A DNA stretch of 64,000 nucleotides, from contig JAOTOL010001099.1 in NCBI GenBank assembly GCA_034440575.1, forward strand, positions 124,001 through 188,000, given 5' to 3'. This DNA comes from Imbricaverruca yamaguchii (lineage: Eukaryota > Arthropoda > Thecostraca > Neoverrucidae). A model generated the notes under the pieces. The model ran no database searches and was not told the origin of the DNA. It saw nothing but the letters and a program-made list of their open reading frames with translations. Shown piece by piece: positions 22,406-33,720 of the stretch (positions are counted from its first letter, which is position 1; every line of letters begins with the position of its first letter). The position numbers and the translations under genes were made by a program.

Positions 22406-23775
22406 ACCACCCTCCCTCAAACTCTGAGGGCTAGAACCAGGCACTTTTTTCGTAAGTTTTTTGTGATGGTAAAGAAATAATTACTTTAGGAGATTCTAAT
22501 TCATAATCAGTGCATTTGTCCAATGATGTTACTGACACAGTGAGTATTGCTCCCACAGAGAGATCATTTGCTGGCTGTTTTCAAATGCTTGGTCTAACTC
22601 AATGGATTCACCAGCATACCTTTGCAAATCCTGAACACTTTAATTTTAACATCCAAAGTAGATAGGGTTGGGGTGGTAGAAATCTTGCCCCCTTTCCCCA
22701 ATGCCAAAACAGTCCTGTTTTAATTGACTATTATTTCCAGACAAGAAAACCAACTATATCTAGCAATGAAAAGGTCTTGGCACAGAGGAAACTGCATAGC
22801 CATCAAGGAGCATCTGGCTGAATATGACTGGATCCTTGAGTTTCAGTATTTAGACACTAGCAGAATGCACAAAAGGTTCCTAGATATATTATCAGCTCTT
22901 GTCAATTTATACATACCCAGTGTTGTGCCAAAGGGGCATCCTCCACGACCAACCAGACCTCCTCAGTCTACTAAGCAGGAGAAAGAATGCATGGACAAAG
23001 TACAAATGGGACAGAAACCAATTTGAGAGGCAGACTACACAGAAATATTGTTCACTGAGCTCATTCCAAAATATAAATAAACAGTATAAAATTTGTAGTA
23101 TTCACTCCCAGATTAAGTATGAATTGTCACTAATTCACAAACTGTCTTCCAAGGAATTTCACTGTTACATACAACACCAAAAAATTGGCAAAACATCACT
23201 GGGGCCATTGATGGGAAAGTATGGACTCACAAGCAACTGCCAGGAAATGGCTGAAATATTTGCAGGGACATTTTCCTCAGTATACTGCACAAGTAGACTA
23301 GCAAACCCAGACTCAATATTTCTGAAGCTCAAGTGCTCAAAAGTTTGAGTGAGGTGGATGGGTCCTCCAGCATGGGCTCTTATGAGGTCCACCCTCAATT
23401 AATTGTATCTTGCTGTGAGAATCTTTTTAAACCATTTTCAGAATGTTTAACTCATCCATTTCTACTGGAAGCCTTCTTGACAGTTGGAAAACTTCACACC
23501 TAATTCCAATCCTTAAAAAGGGTTTGAGGTGGTATTTTTGTCACAAAGGTGTTTTGGGAAATTTGTTATTTTTTTCGGAAAACCATGATTATGAACATGA
23601 TTCTAAAGACACAACCACTCATTTTCTCTGGAAATACTTATTTCTTAGTTAATCATAGCAATAACTTTAACTTCTCGGACATCACTAAAGGAAAATTCAA
23701 CACTCCACAAACTTGATTCAACACTAACTTACCTAAAAAATGCTTAATTTCCCCACTTTCCACATAGGTTCTGTT

Positions 23776-24098
23776 CCTGACCCTACTCCAAGTTGCTCCA
23801 AGCAACTTGGAGTAGCTGCTCCGTGTTCCTGTGTATTTTACGAGCAGAACTGAGTAGCTCCAATCTACTCCAACTTACTCCGGCTGAGAGCGGGGCAGCT
23901 CGCAGCAGCTTTAAGTTCCACAAATGTGGCACTGATGATACATTTGTGAAGCTCTTTGGGTATCTGCGCCAACAAGTTTGGGACATCTGCATGACATATG
24001 TAACCATAATGCAAGCACAAACAGCTGAATTTTTGCTCCAAGTTACTCCAGACATTTCAGTGCTCACTTTTACAGAGCCTGCTCCAAACTGCTCAAAG
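23776..24098. repeat. Repeat rich in CCAAGTTGCTCC motifs, split by a hAT-like element
   Basis: Contains CTCCAAGTTGCTCCAAGCAA and related strings; it resumes at 27332-27375 (CTCCAAGTTGCTTCAAG). The hAT-like element at 24099-27331 is inserted in it. Overlapping frames on both strands here are not coding. Confidence 0.6.
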
Positions 24099-27000
24099 CA
24101 GTGTTGGAAAAACTGACGTTTGTTGGTGTCATGCATACCAATACATTGTGTACTCCAGGATTGTGACTAGAGTAAATGAAATACTTTGTACTCCAGAAGG
24201 GAAAACGAAGAACAACATTGTTTGGTCGAGTGCTACCACTCAAAGTCCATACCTGAAAACAGCTAGCAGTTTCAGCGATCCCAGCGCGCCAAACCAGTCA
24301 ACGTCACTGCACATCCTTGAGAGGCAGTACAAAGCGTACCGAACATTCTCGTTGGTGTTGTGCTAAAACCCGTAAAGGGCCTTGCTAAAACCTATGCACA
24401 ACTTGCGGCACTTCACATGTGAAAAAACGCTATATTTGTGTCAATAAAGTCGATAATTAATTCAATATTTATTAAACATTGATTCAACATCTATCAATAT
24501 TTAATCTTACATATAAGATAAGTTTAGATAAATGAATATCTATTTAATATGAATTTTTAGATACTTGCACTGGTGTACTCGCCAAGAAGTACCAAAAATC
24601 CCTAGTTGGCAAATCTGGGGGTACTTGGTATCACCGGAGTAAATAATTGAAGCCTGGTTTGGCCAATAAGTGCTTTGAATGCGCAATTGAAGGTCGTTTT
24701 GTTAAAGGGACAACTTTTTTAGACACAATGAGCCCATTCAATGCAAGAAAATCACTTGAAATTTCCTAAAATCCGCCCCGGAGCAAGCAAGTTCTCCGAG
24801 GGGATTACACCGAGAAACCAATGCCTTTTGTGCAGTTAGGAGTGACTGTCAAACTTTTTTTTGGTAAATGTGCGAAGATAAACATGCACCTTGAAATATA
24901 ACTGCATTTTGGGTTCAACAGTGTCAGTGAAGGGTCCGCAATATTTGTTCCGAAATTTACTCCGACCCATCCCCTGTTCGCCCGCCCCATAATCAGTTGT
25001 ACTTCTAGTGCTGGGGTAGCAAATCCGACCAACTCTATTTAAGAGAAAAAATATAACCGCCTGTGAGCAGTTTTACAGGGGAAATTGGCACTCCCGTCTA
25101 GCAGCTCTGGGTCCTTCCAAGTCGATCCTTGCTTCAACTAAACATTCCAGACATGAACTAAACAATTACATAAAGAAGCTCTTAATATTCATAAGAATCG
25201 TTTTCAGTATTCTTTTTCAGCTTTCCCATGTGAAATAATGTTTCTTGGTGGTGAGAACAAAACTATATTAGACGGATTGTTTTAGTATAATTTTCATTAA
25301 ACCATCATATATTCCAAAACAATAGTCCATCCATATCCAATAGTCACGTGGGGTTTGCTGTGCCAGGTGTGCGTTAAGCCGGTTCCTGGTGTCAGGTGCG
25401 CATTTGTGAACTTCGTTGACATCGATTAAGTATACTTTTGTTACCATTTTCTCTGCCACTGCTCATGAAGTTGGCTTATAACCTCATCCTTCACTAATAA
25501 TTTAACCACAGCCAATTTTGGGGTCTGAGGCAGAGCAGTGTATTATGCGTCGGTGGCGAATGGTAAGCACAAATTCGGAATGGCAAAAAGGTTGACCGGG
25601 CTATTAAATGTATTTTGAGGGTGCTTGAGATTTTGCACAACAACGGAAGTTAGCAATAATTCAAATGAATCGCGGGTGAACTCGGCTCATTAGTTGTGGG
25701 ACTAGTCCTTCGGAGAAGTGTTTGTCGAAGGTTGATCCCGGTTGTGTGGTCCGCCCAAGATGAGTGAGTGCGATTCATCCTGAGGTCTGCCAGGAGAAAT
25801 GTTGTTGGTGTATTCATATCACATCATGCCTATTTATAATAAATATTTGTTCATGAACTTTGGGAATACATCACCCACCTACACTCAGGCAATATCTATC
25901 CTCTTTGCAGATATCACGGGTATATTTTTCAGTGTAGGATTTTCATATTTTGTTATCGGTAGTGGAGTACAATTTTTTTAGGCTGGAGTACAAAAAAAAC
26001 AGGTATGCATGAACTGACAACTGACCTTGTTTTAGTGGGGCTGAAAACCAATGTCACCATTTTTGTATGCATGAACATCTTGCCAAACTAAGCCATGCCA
26101 AAAATTTTGCTGCACTAAAAAAAATGAGTTGTCCATAACCAGGTAGCATTGCTTTAATGGAATTAAAAATAAATGTCAGCATTTCATGCTGTATGTACCA
26201 TACAAGCATTATATATGTACATATAGCTAACTGCTAAGTCAGCAATATGTCAGCCAGCTGAGTCGTGAATATGTCCAATTGTGTCGAGGAATGCATCTAG
26301 TGGGAAATGCCCTCTGTAGCCAAAGTACTCCCCAAAATATACCCATGATATCTGGATATGGGATAGATGTTGCCTGAGTGTAGGTGCGTGAAGCAATTCC
26401 AGAGTTCACAAACAAATATTTATGATGAATGGGCTTGATGTGATTTGAATGCACAAATAACATCTCTGTTGGCAGAGCTCAGGATGACTCGCACTCACTC
26501 ATATTGGGCGGACCACACAACCGGGATCATCCTTCAACAAACACTTCTCCGAGGGACTGGTCCCACGACTAATGGGCCGAGTTCACCCGCGATTCATTGG
26601 AATTATTGCTAACTTCAGTTGTCTTTAGACGGATTGGTGGCCAAGATCTCGAACGCTCCCCAAATGCGTTTCATGGCCCCAGTGGGTCCCGTCGCGATGA
26701 GCCGGTTTTACAGCGGAAGTTTCGTCATAGGTCACGTGAAAACTGCTAGTTTTCAGGTATGGACTTTGAGTGGTAGCACTCAACAAACAATGTTATTCTT
26801 TGTTTTTCCCTTCTAGAGTACAAAATATTTAATTTAGTCTAGTCACAATCCTGGAGTACAAAATGTATTGATATGCATGACACCAACAAACTCCAGTTTT
26901 TCCAACACTGATATTTTTTGGAGTACTTTGGCTACAGAGGGCATTTCCGACTAGATTGCATTCCTTGGCACAATTGCACCTATTCATGACTTAGCTTACT

Positions 27001-27331
27001 GACATATTGCTGACTTAGTTAGCTATATGTACATATGTGCTTGTATGGTACATACAGCATGAAATGCTAACATTTATTTTTAATTCCATTACAGGAACAC
27101 TACCTGGTTATGGACAACTCATTTTTTTAGTGCAGCAAAGTTTTTGACATGGCTTGGTTTGCCAAGATATTTATGCATACAAAAATGCTAACATTGGTTT
27201 TCAGTCCCACTAAAACAAGGTTAATTGTCAGCAAGTGCATAGCTATTTTTTGGAATCCAGCTAAAAAATTCGTACTCCAGCTAAAAAATTTGTACTCCGC
27301 TACCAAGAAAAAATATCAAAATCCTACACTG
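24099..27331 (+). mobile_element. hAT-like non-autonomous element (outer copy, interrupted)
   Basis: The ends are CAGTGTTGGAAAAA and the complement of CAGTGTAGGATTTT. It is flanked by 8 bp GCTCAAAG (24091-24098) and GCTCCAAG (27332-27339), one mismatch. An 8 bp duplication and a CAGNG start are typical of hAT transposons. No transposase is encoded. A second copy is nested inside at 25930-26910. Confidence 0.82.
25930..26910 (-). mobile_element. hAT-like element nested in its own relative
   Basis: Starts CAGTGTAGGATTTTCATA and ends CCAACACTG, the same ends as the outer element but reversed. It is flanked by a perfect 8 bp duplication ATATTTTT (25922-25929 and 26911-26918). The uninterrupted target sequence can be read inside the inserted copy itself (CCAAAGTACTCC at 26318-26329 with GATATCTGG), confirming that it inserted into a sibling. 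Confidence 0.9.
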
Positions 27332-27499
27332 GCTCCAAGTTGCTTCAAGTTGCTCTACTCTTTTTTAGCAGGGTTCAAGAAGTTAGTTATAAAGACATAA
27401 AAGACATAAAGACATAAAAGATCAGTGCAACTCTGAGCCACAAGGGCCCTTCTTGGTTGCACTCTGTACACTGAACCAGTTGCCCACCAAATCTGCCAA

Positions 27500-30400
27500 T
27501 CAGCCCTCCCTGTAATACTGAAAAGCAAGCCCTCTATTCTTATAATGATTGTCTATGCTGTTTTTAAAGATGTTCAATGTTCTGCTACTGACGATGTTTT
27601 CTGGCAGCTGGTTCCAGTGTTCCACTACCCTGTTGGTGAAGAAAGTTTGCCTTAACCTTGTTCTGCTGTGGTTAATTTTAATTTTGAATTTATGACCTCT
27701 AATTGCATCATTTCTGTTAAATTCAAACATTTCCCCAAGGTATCCCCTCTCCAGACCATTGACAAATTTAAAGACCTCGATGAGATCTCCTCTCAGCCTT
27801 CTATATCTAAGTGAAAACATATTCAATTTCTTCAATCTTTCCTCATATGCCAGGTTGCTTATGCCATTAACCATTTTTGTAGCCCTCTTTTGTACTCTCT
27901 CTAAAAGCCAACAATCTTTTTCATAGCTAGGAGACCAAGCTTGGATGCAGTATTCCAAATGTGGCCTGACGTATGCACAGTAAAGCTTCCTGATCACTTC
28001 CTCACTTCTGTATGATACATTCCTATTTATTGCCCCGAGCATTCTCAGTGCCTTCTTCCTGGCTTCCCTGGTCTGTTCTGATGCCCCCAATTTTGTGTTT
28101 AGAATAACACCTAAATCCTTCTCCTGTTGAGTCACTGATAGCACTTGGCCACCCATCAAGTATGGAGCCTTCATATGCTGCTTACCTACATGCATGATTT
28201 TGCACTTATCAAAGTTAAATTTCATTTGCCATTCTTCGGACCACTTCACAAGTTCGTCTAAGTCTTTTTGCAGCGAGATATGCTCATCCTGACCTGTTAT
28301 TGCCCTAAAGACCTTCAAATCATCTGCAAATTTCAAAACTTTACTGCTTAGGCCACTTTCAATGTTATTTACAAATATAATGAACAGTAATGGCCCTAGT
28401 ACTGACCCCTGGGGGACTCCACTAAGAACATTTTGCCATGATGACTTTGTACCATTTAGCATCACTCTTTGCTGTCTATCTGAAAGCCACAACTCTATCC
28501 ATTTTAAGATGCTACCTGCAATACCATGGGACTGAAGCTGTATCATTAACCGTTTATGGGGTACCTTGTCAAAGGCCTTACTAAAGTCAAGATATGCTAC
28601 ATCAACCTGATTTCCCTGATCAAATTGTTCTGTGGCGAAGTTCAAAAAGTCCAAGAGGTTTGTGAGACACGATCGTCCTTTTCTAAATCCATGTTGAGTA
28701 TCTTGAATCAATCTGCTACCTTCCAGATAACTAACTATTCTATCCTTGATAATTGATTCGAGTACCTTGCAGACTAGGGATGTGAGACTTATTGGCCTAT
28801 AGTTTTCAACTTTCCCTCTTTCTCCTTTCTTGAAAATAGGAACTACATTTGCCCTTTTCCAATCGGTTGGAATTTCATTATGTGAAACTGATCTACAAAA
28901 TATTATACTAAGTGGAAATGCCAGTTCCTTTTCAGTTTCCCGCAACACCCTAGCATAAATGTCATCAGGTCCTGCTGCCTTATTTGGCTTTATTTTCCTG
29001 ATATGATTGTAAACAACATCACTACCAATGAAATCAACATCATTTGTCAGATCCCATGTATCTGAACTATGGTGTACGGTCGGCAGATTGGTCATATCTT
29101 CCAATGTAAACACTGATTTGAACTGCTTGCTCAGCTCCTCAACCATCTCACTATCCTCACCCAATGTAGTCCCGTTTACTTCCAGTGGACCAATTGTGTT
29201 AGAAACTTTACTCAGCTTGTAGAAACTAAAGAACTTTTTACTGTCCCCATTACAGTTTCTAGCTAAATCCAGTTCCTTTGCTCGCTTTGCTGCTCTGGTT
29301 TTTTGCTTCACAGTGTCTCTAGCTTTTCGATACGCCTTTAGATTAATGACATTTGAGGCTTCTTCAAAAACTCTAAATGCAGTTTTCTTAGCCCTAATTG
29401 CTTTTATCACGTCTGGTGTAAGCCATGCTGGCTTTCCTACCCTTCTTTTGCGTCTTTGCTTTTGGGGGACATGTCTAATCTGAGTTTCCTTTAAGTAAGA
29501 TTTGAACTTTTCCCACATTTCACAGGCATTTAAATTGGAGAATTCTTCTTCCCATCTGATGGCACTTAAAGCCGCTCTCATGCCGTTAAAGTCTGCTTTG
29601 TTGAAATTTGGAACCTTTACCAAATTATCCTTGATAGTTTCCCCTACATGTGCCTTGAATCTAACTATGTTATGGTCACTTTTTCCCAGAGTTTCGCCCA
29701 CAGTCAAGTCTTGAACCAAGTCACTTAAATCCGAGAATACAAGGTCCAAGAATGAACCATGCCTGGTAGGTTCCGATACAAACTGGTGTAAGAACAGGTC
29801 CTCTTCAAGGCATTTCCTGAACATTTTGCATGATGGGGAGCCAACACCAGCATTTTCATAACCTTTTAGATTAAAGTCACCGAGAATAAGGCACTTCCTC
29901 TTAAAGTTTCTACTGATTTCCTCATAAATCACCTTGTCAAGCTCCAGTTGCTGAGAATGTGGCAGGGTTCCTGATCGGTAGAAAGCTCCTATCCTAAGAG
30001 TATTTCTGTTGCCTTTTCCCACAGTAACATCAAGCCAAATGGACTCCACAGACACATTTTTATCCCCACCTGCTACTTTTTGAGAACTGAATAAGCTATT
30101 CACATAGAGCATTACACCACCCGCTTTCATTGCTGGACCCCTATTGCACGAAAACATATTGTATCCCTGGATCTCATAGTCCTGTAAGTTATCTCCAAAA
30201 TATCCTTCACTGACCCATGCCTCCGTAATGCAAACAAAATCCGGTTTCTCCTCAGCAACATAACACTTGAACTCATCAAATTTGGAACGGATACTCTGAG
30301 CATTAAACATCATACACTTAACAAATGCTCCATAACCACCTTTGGCTTTTTCATATTGAGGAGTTCTTTTATCACTAGATGAACTATAACTCTGTCCCCT

Positions 30401-30502
30401 TGAGTTGCTGCTGTCCCTATTTGCAGACTTTGAGGTTCTATTGCCTTGGCTGACACTATTGGAATATTTCTGAGTTGGCAATGCAATTTCATCCCTCCCC
30501 AC
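27500..30502 (-). CDS. CR1 ORF2: AP endonuclease plus reverse transcriptase
   Basis: A 1000-codon frame without stops. Endonuclease: FNAQSIR (Asn67), CITEAW (Glu94), GDFN (Asp209) and SDHN (Asp276, His277), all catalytic residues present. Reverse transcriptase: FKKGERGKVENYRPISL (558-574), YLDFSKAFD (Asp639), GVPQGSVLGPLL (695-706) and FADD (725-728). The C-terminus has LEYCIQAWSPSY and FFTNRVVEHWN. It makes and inserts cDNA by target-primed reverse transcription. The frame opens with GTG, and its first ATG is at codons 64-65, just before the endonuclease, so it may start there or by reinitiation or frameshift after ORF1, whose stop is only 8 bp away. It looks capable of activity. Confidence 0.95.
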   Translation of the reverse strand: MGRDEIALPTQKYSNSVSQGNRTSKSANRDSSNSRGQSYSSSSDKRTPQYEKAKGGYGAFVKCMMFNAQSIRSKFDEFKCYVAEEKPDFVCITEAWVSEGYFGDNLQDYEIQGYNMFSCNRGPAMKAGGVMLYVNSLFSSQKVAGGDKNVSVESIWLDVTVGKGNRNTLRIGAFYRSGTLPHSQQLELDKVIYEEISRNFKRKCLILGDFNLKGYENAGVGSPSCKMFRKCLEEDLFLHQFVSEPTRHGSFLDLVFSDLSDLVQDLTVGETLGKSDHNIVRFKAHVGETIKDNLVKVPNFNKADFNGMRAALSAIRWEEEFSNLNACEMWEKFKSYLKETQIRHVPQKQRRKRRVGKPAWLTPDVIKAIRAKKTAFRVFEEASNVINLKAYRKARDTVKQKTRAAKRAKELDLARNCNGDSKKFFSFYKLSKVSNTIGPLEVNGTTLGEDSEMVEELSKQFKSVFTLEDMTNLPTVHHSSDTWDLTNDVDFIGSDVVYNHIRKIKPNKAAGPDDIYARVLRETEKELAFPLSIIFCRSVSHNEIPTDWKRANVVPIFKKGERGKVENYRPISLTSLVCKVLESIIKDRIVSYLEGSRLIQDTQHGFRKGRSCLTNLLDFLNFATEQFDQGNQVDVAYLDFSKAFDKVPHKRLMIQLQSHGIAGSILKWIELWLSDRQQRVMLNGTKSSWQNVLSGVPQGSVLGPLLFIIFVNNIESGLSSKVLKFADDLKVFRAITGQDEHISLQKDLDELVKWSEEWQMKFNFDKCKIMHVGKQHMKAPYLMGGQVLSVTQQEKDLGVILNTKLGASEQTREARKKALRMLGAINRNVSYRSEEVIRKLYCAYVRPHLEYCIQAWSPSYEKDCWLLERVQKRATKMVNGISNLAYEERLKKLNMFSLRYRRLRGDLIEVFKFVNGLERGYLGEMFEFNRNDAIRGHKFKIKINHSRTRLRQTFFTNRVVEHWNQLPENIVSSRTLNIFKNSIDNHYKNRGLAFQYYREG

Positions 30503-30510
30503 CCCATTTC

Positions 30511-31452
30511 CTAGTTTCCCTGAAGGACATGCTCATATACTTTGCCTAACACATGGACCCCCTTCTCAGAAAAATGCAGGCCATCCTTCTGATAGAGGTC
30601 CCACGATGCATAAAACCTGCTCCACTCGTCTACAAATGTAAAACCTAGCTCCTGGCAGAGCTTTCCTACCCTGGTGTTAGCTGCCAGTGCCCTAGAGCTC
30701 CACTCAGGGGAGGCTCTAGCCCTAGGCAAAATTCCTGTTACAAGCACTCTATTGGTACCCTTCAGGGTGGCCAGAAGGGCCCTGTACTCCCGCAGAAGCT
30801 CCTCGCTCCTAGTATGACCTATGTTATTTACCCCTACATGCACTATGACTGTGTTAAACTGGTGATCACTGGTGACCTGTGCCACCGCAGTTACCAGGTC
30901 CTTCACCTTGGCACCAGGCCTGGTGATGCACCTCCTGTCCCTCCTACCTTTACAAAATACCCGCTCTAAATGACGCACACGAGAGTCTCCTATGACCAGC
31001 ACTGACTCCTTACTACTGCTATCCTGGGGGCAGTCCTCTAATGCCTGGAACATATTTGCTGTTACTATGCCTGCCCGCTGGGCCGGTCGGCTACACTTCC
31101 TCCCGCTCCTACCACCTGCCACCTGCCACTCACTGACCCTTTCCTTAGGTTCGCGTCTCCAAATCCTCCACCCCCTGACCTCATGCCACTTCCCCTCCTG
31201 TGACCTACCAGAACTACCTCTCCTCTGTTCACTATTAACACTATTAACACTCCCCTCTTGAGAGATCCCAGCCACCTCCACAGTAGGGGAAACCTCAGCT
31301 ACCTGGTGGCCTGCAACCACCTGGGCATATGATGTCCCTGCTACGGATTGACCCCTTGTTGCCTTATCTTGCCTACCCTGTGCAACAAGGGCAGCCTTGA
31401 GGTTGGAAACCTCTGCCTTAAGGGTCCTAATTTCTTCCTCTAGTGCCTGCAA
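30511..31452 (-). CDS. CR1 ORF1 with SGNH esterase-like domain, 5' truncated
   Basis: 313 open codons without an ATG at the beginning, where the element is cut. A coiled-coil start (LEEEIRTLKAEVSNLKAAL) is followed by a polar linker and, from about residue 150, an SGNH-hydrolase-like domain: VIGDSR (Asp156, Ser157), VHVGVNNIGH (Asn209/210) and DGLHFSEKG (Asp290, His293). Esterase-type ORF1 proteins are known in CR1 elements, where they bind nucleic acid or lipid; the role of the esterase is unclear. The stop TAG is immediately before ORF2. Confidence 0.88.
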   Translation of the reverse strand: MQALEEEIRTLKAEVSNLKAALVAQGRQDKATRGQSVAGTSYAQVVAGHQVAEVSPTVEVAGISQEGSVNSVNSEQRRGSSGRSQEGKWHEVRGWRIWRREPKERVSEWQVAGGRSGRKCSRPAQRAGIVTANMFQALEDCPQDSSSKESVLVIGDSRVRHLERVFCKGRRDRRCITRPGAKVKDLVTAVAQVTSDHQFNTVIVHVGVNNIGHTRSEELLREYRALLATLKGTNRVLVTGILPRARASPEWSSRALAANTRVGKLCQELGFTFVDEWSRFYASWDLYQKDGLHFSEKGVHVLGKVYEHVLQGN

Positions 31453-31530
31453 AAGAAATTTATTTGGGTTTTAGGGCACATCAACTGCAGTGGTTATACA
31501 GCACCCATAAGCAGGGTCAAGAACCGACCC
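31453..31530 (-). repeat. SINE-tail fragment at the CR1 5' end
   Basis: Contains GGTTTTAGGGCACATCAACTG and ACAGCACCCATAAG in plus orientation, a short dispersed module also seen near 11970, 41955, 43745 and 62985. Confidence 0.6.
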
Positions 31531-31670
31531 ATAGATGGGACACTACCATCATTCCACAAGACCGCCGAAAGAAATTGAGCATGCTGCACGGTTCGGGACC
31601 ATGACGTACAGGTGGCATCACAATAAACATTGCAGTTGTGCTTTTAAATTAAAAGATACAGGTTTATACT

Positions 31671-32918
31671 CAGTGTTGGAAAAAATTGCCATTTGTTGGT
31701 GTCATGCATACCAATACATTTTGCACTCCAGGATTGTGATAAGACTAAATGAAATATTTTGTACTCCAGAAGGGGAAAGGAAGAACATCATTGTTTGGTC
31801 AAGTGCCACCACTGAAAGTCCATACCTGAAAACAAACAGCAGTTGCAGCAGTACCAAATCGCTGACCCATCAATTACCACAATAGAACTAGATGACATTC
31901 GGATCTGTTGGTATGGGTGTTGTTTGTCGGTTTTTAGGGCCATTTATGCCCTAAAAACGTCTCTGCACCGCACAAATGGCATCAGGTGACGTCATGTAAG
32001 AAGACACTATTTGTGGCAACATAGTCAATCATTAATTCAATATTTATTCAATATTTATTCAATGTTGATTCAATATGCATCAATATTTATTCTTATATAT
32101 TATATATTTATATTCATCACTATTTATTCAATAAATATCATTAGATATTTGTGCTAGAGTTCTTGCCAAGAGGTACCAGAAATCCCACGTTGGCAAATCT
32201 GAGGATACTTGGTATAGCCAGAGTAAATCCTTGAAGCCTTGTTTGGCTATTAAGGTGCTTTCAATGTGCAATTGAAGGCCATTTTCCTAGAGATAGCCTT
32301 CTTTTAGACACAATGAGCCCATTCAATGCAAGTCACTTTAAATTTCCTAAAAGTGGCCCCTGAGCAAGCAAGTTCACTGAGGCAACAGCACCAATACCAA
32401 TGCCATTTGTGAACTTATGAATGACAGTCATACTTTTTTTGGAAATGTGTGCGAAGATAAATCATGCTCCTTGAAGTATAACTGCATTTGGTGTTCATCA
32501 GTGTCAGTGAAAGATCTGTAATAGCTGTTCCAATCTTACCCCAACCCATCTCCTGCTTGCTGGCCTGGTAATCCCCATGGATCGTCACTGTGGTAAGGGA
32601 ATCAGACCCAGGTCTATTTTCTAGCAATAGCGACAAGTTTGCCTGGTGCAAGGCAGCATAACCCGGTGCAGAGTATGATGTTGGGTGTAAAATGTGTAAG
32701 TGGTGTTGTGCCTTTGCTCAGTGGTTTTCAGGGTTACGAGGTTTCGATTCCTTGCGGTGCCCGCCATCTCTGCCAGGGCAAGAAGCGGGCAAAAACATTC
32801 GTTTTCAGCCCCACCAAAAGCAAGGTTAATTGTCGACAATTGCATAACTTTTTTATTGTACTCCACCTGAAAATTTTGTACTCCACTACCAAGAAGAAAA
32901 TGTGGATATCCTACACTG
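31671..32918 (+). mobile_element. hAT-like non-autonomous element, solo copy
   Basis: Same ends as the 24.1 kb copy (CAGTGTTGGAAAAA and GGATATCCTACACTG), flanked by 8 bp TTTATACT (31663-31670) and TTTATATT (32919-32926). Internal blocks match 24.1-25.0 kb and 27.2-27.3 kb. No transposase. Confidence 0.88.
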
Positions 32919-32950
32919 TTTATATTAGTTCAGATGAGAGTAGATTATAT

Positions 32951-32987
32951 TATGTTAGGTTAGGTTAGGTCAGGTCAGGTCAGGGCT
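32951..32987 (+). repeat. Short TTAGG-like run
   Basis: Three TTAGG units followed by three TCAGG units. TTAGG is the arthropod telomere repeat; such a short interior run is not a telomere. Confidence 0.7.
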
Positions 32988-33548
32988 TCTTTTTTGTAAA
33001 CACCTTTTAAGACAAAATACCATAATTAGTACCAAAAATACCACCGCTCCCAGCAAAACAGACTCACCCACACACCCGTCAAAGATACCAACACCTTTGC
33101 TCCTGTCCAAGGCATATCGAGTCTCCCGCCCTCGTCGTTACGTCGAGCTCCCGCCCGTATATATCACCTTGCTCCCACCTACCTCCCGCCAACCTGCGCC
33201 TCCCGCCCGCGCCACCAGCTACTAAGCTCTTGTATTTACGATGAAATTCACACTTATCGGTGTGTTGAAAGGCCCCTGTCAATGTTCATTGGCAGCCGGG
33301 GACGTCATCTGGGCGCTGATTTGGGCTCAGCACATTATCACGACAGCAAGAAATGGTACTTTTTCGCGTACGTTCCTGGCTAACAAGTATACGTGAGTGG
33401 TGCAAATTATACGTCATCTGAAAGCTTCTTTCATGGTATTTCGATAATCATGGGAGACTTTCACACGAATATGTTAGTTATTGTATAAAATGGTGTTACT
33501 TAGACCCATGTCATATCCATCGACACTATTTAACTTAAGCGGGCCGAG
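32988..33548. other. Nothing recognised
   Basis: Mixed DNA between the TTAGG run and a SINE. The only open frames are short and without motifs. Confidence 0.4.
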
Positions 33549-33720
33549 CGACCCGGTGTTGGTAGCGCAGTTGGTAGCGCGTCGGTTTGCCGACTCGGAG
33601 GTAGCCGGTTCGAGCCTGGAGGCCGGCAGCTTTTTGTGCGCGTCGTGGGAACTCCCTCTAATAAGCGACAGTGAATTAAGACACTGTTCACATGGGACGA
33701 TCTTTTTCATAAAGAGAAGG
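33549..33720 (+). mobile_element. tRNA-derived SINE, family C
   Basis: A box TTGGTAGCGCAGTTGGTAGCGC and B box GGTTCGAGCC. The anticodon arm (GTCGGTTTGCCGACTC) folds, but the 3' side runs into a SINE body rather than an acceptor stem. Not a functional tRNA gene on present evidence. Confidence 0.65.

Larger units (their letters stand above)
21015..23520 (+). mobile_element. Decayed LINE with PHD-like ORF1
   Basis: ORF1 (21015-21446) is followed, after stops and shifts, by a piece with RRNSIIIRG typical of LINE ORF1 linkers. ORF2 remnants follow: an endonuclease with VYHPPS and TLGDSN, and the start of the reverse transcriptase with SWKTSHLIPILKKG near 23480. The rest of the RT is missing, so the copy is truncated as well as riddled with stops. 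A SINE splits the endonuclease. Confidence 0.75.
27390..31452 (-). mobile_element. CR1-clade non-LTR retrotransposon, nearly full length
   Basis: Contains ORF1 (partial 5' end) and an uninterrupted ORF2. At 27391-27419 the 3' end is a short array of the octamer TTATGTCT (minus strand), in keeping with the short-repeat tails of CR1 elements rather than poly-A. The 5' end is cut at ORF1. Two further copies lie at 45286-47748 and 60124-60370. Confidence 0.93.

Noticed and set aside
23783..24136. Overlapping ~110-codon frames on both strands
   Set aside because: They lie in a dispersed repeat interrupted by a hAT-like element; no conserved domain.
32951..32987. Telomere
   Set aside because: Only a few TTAGG units, followed by TCAGG variants and ordinary sequence.
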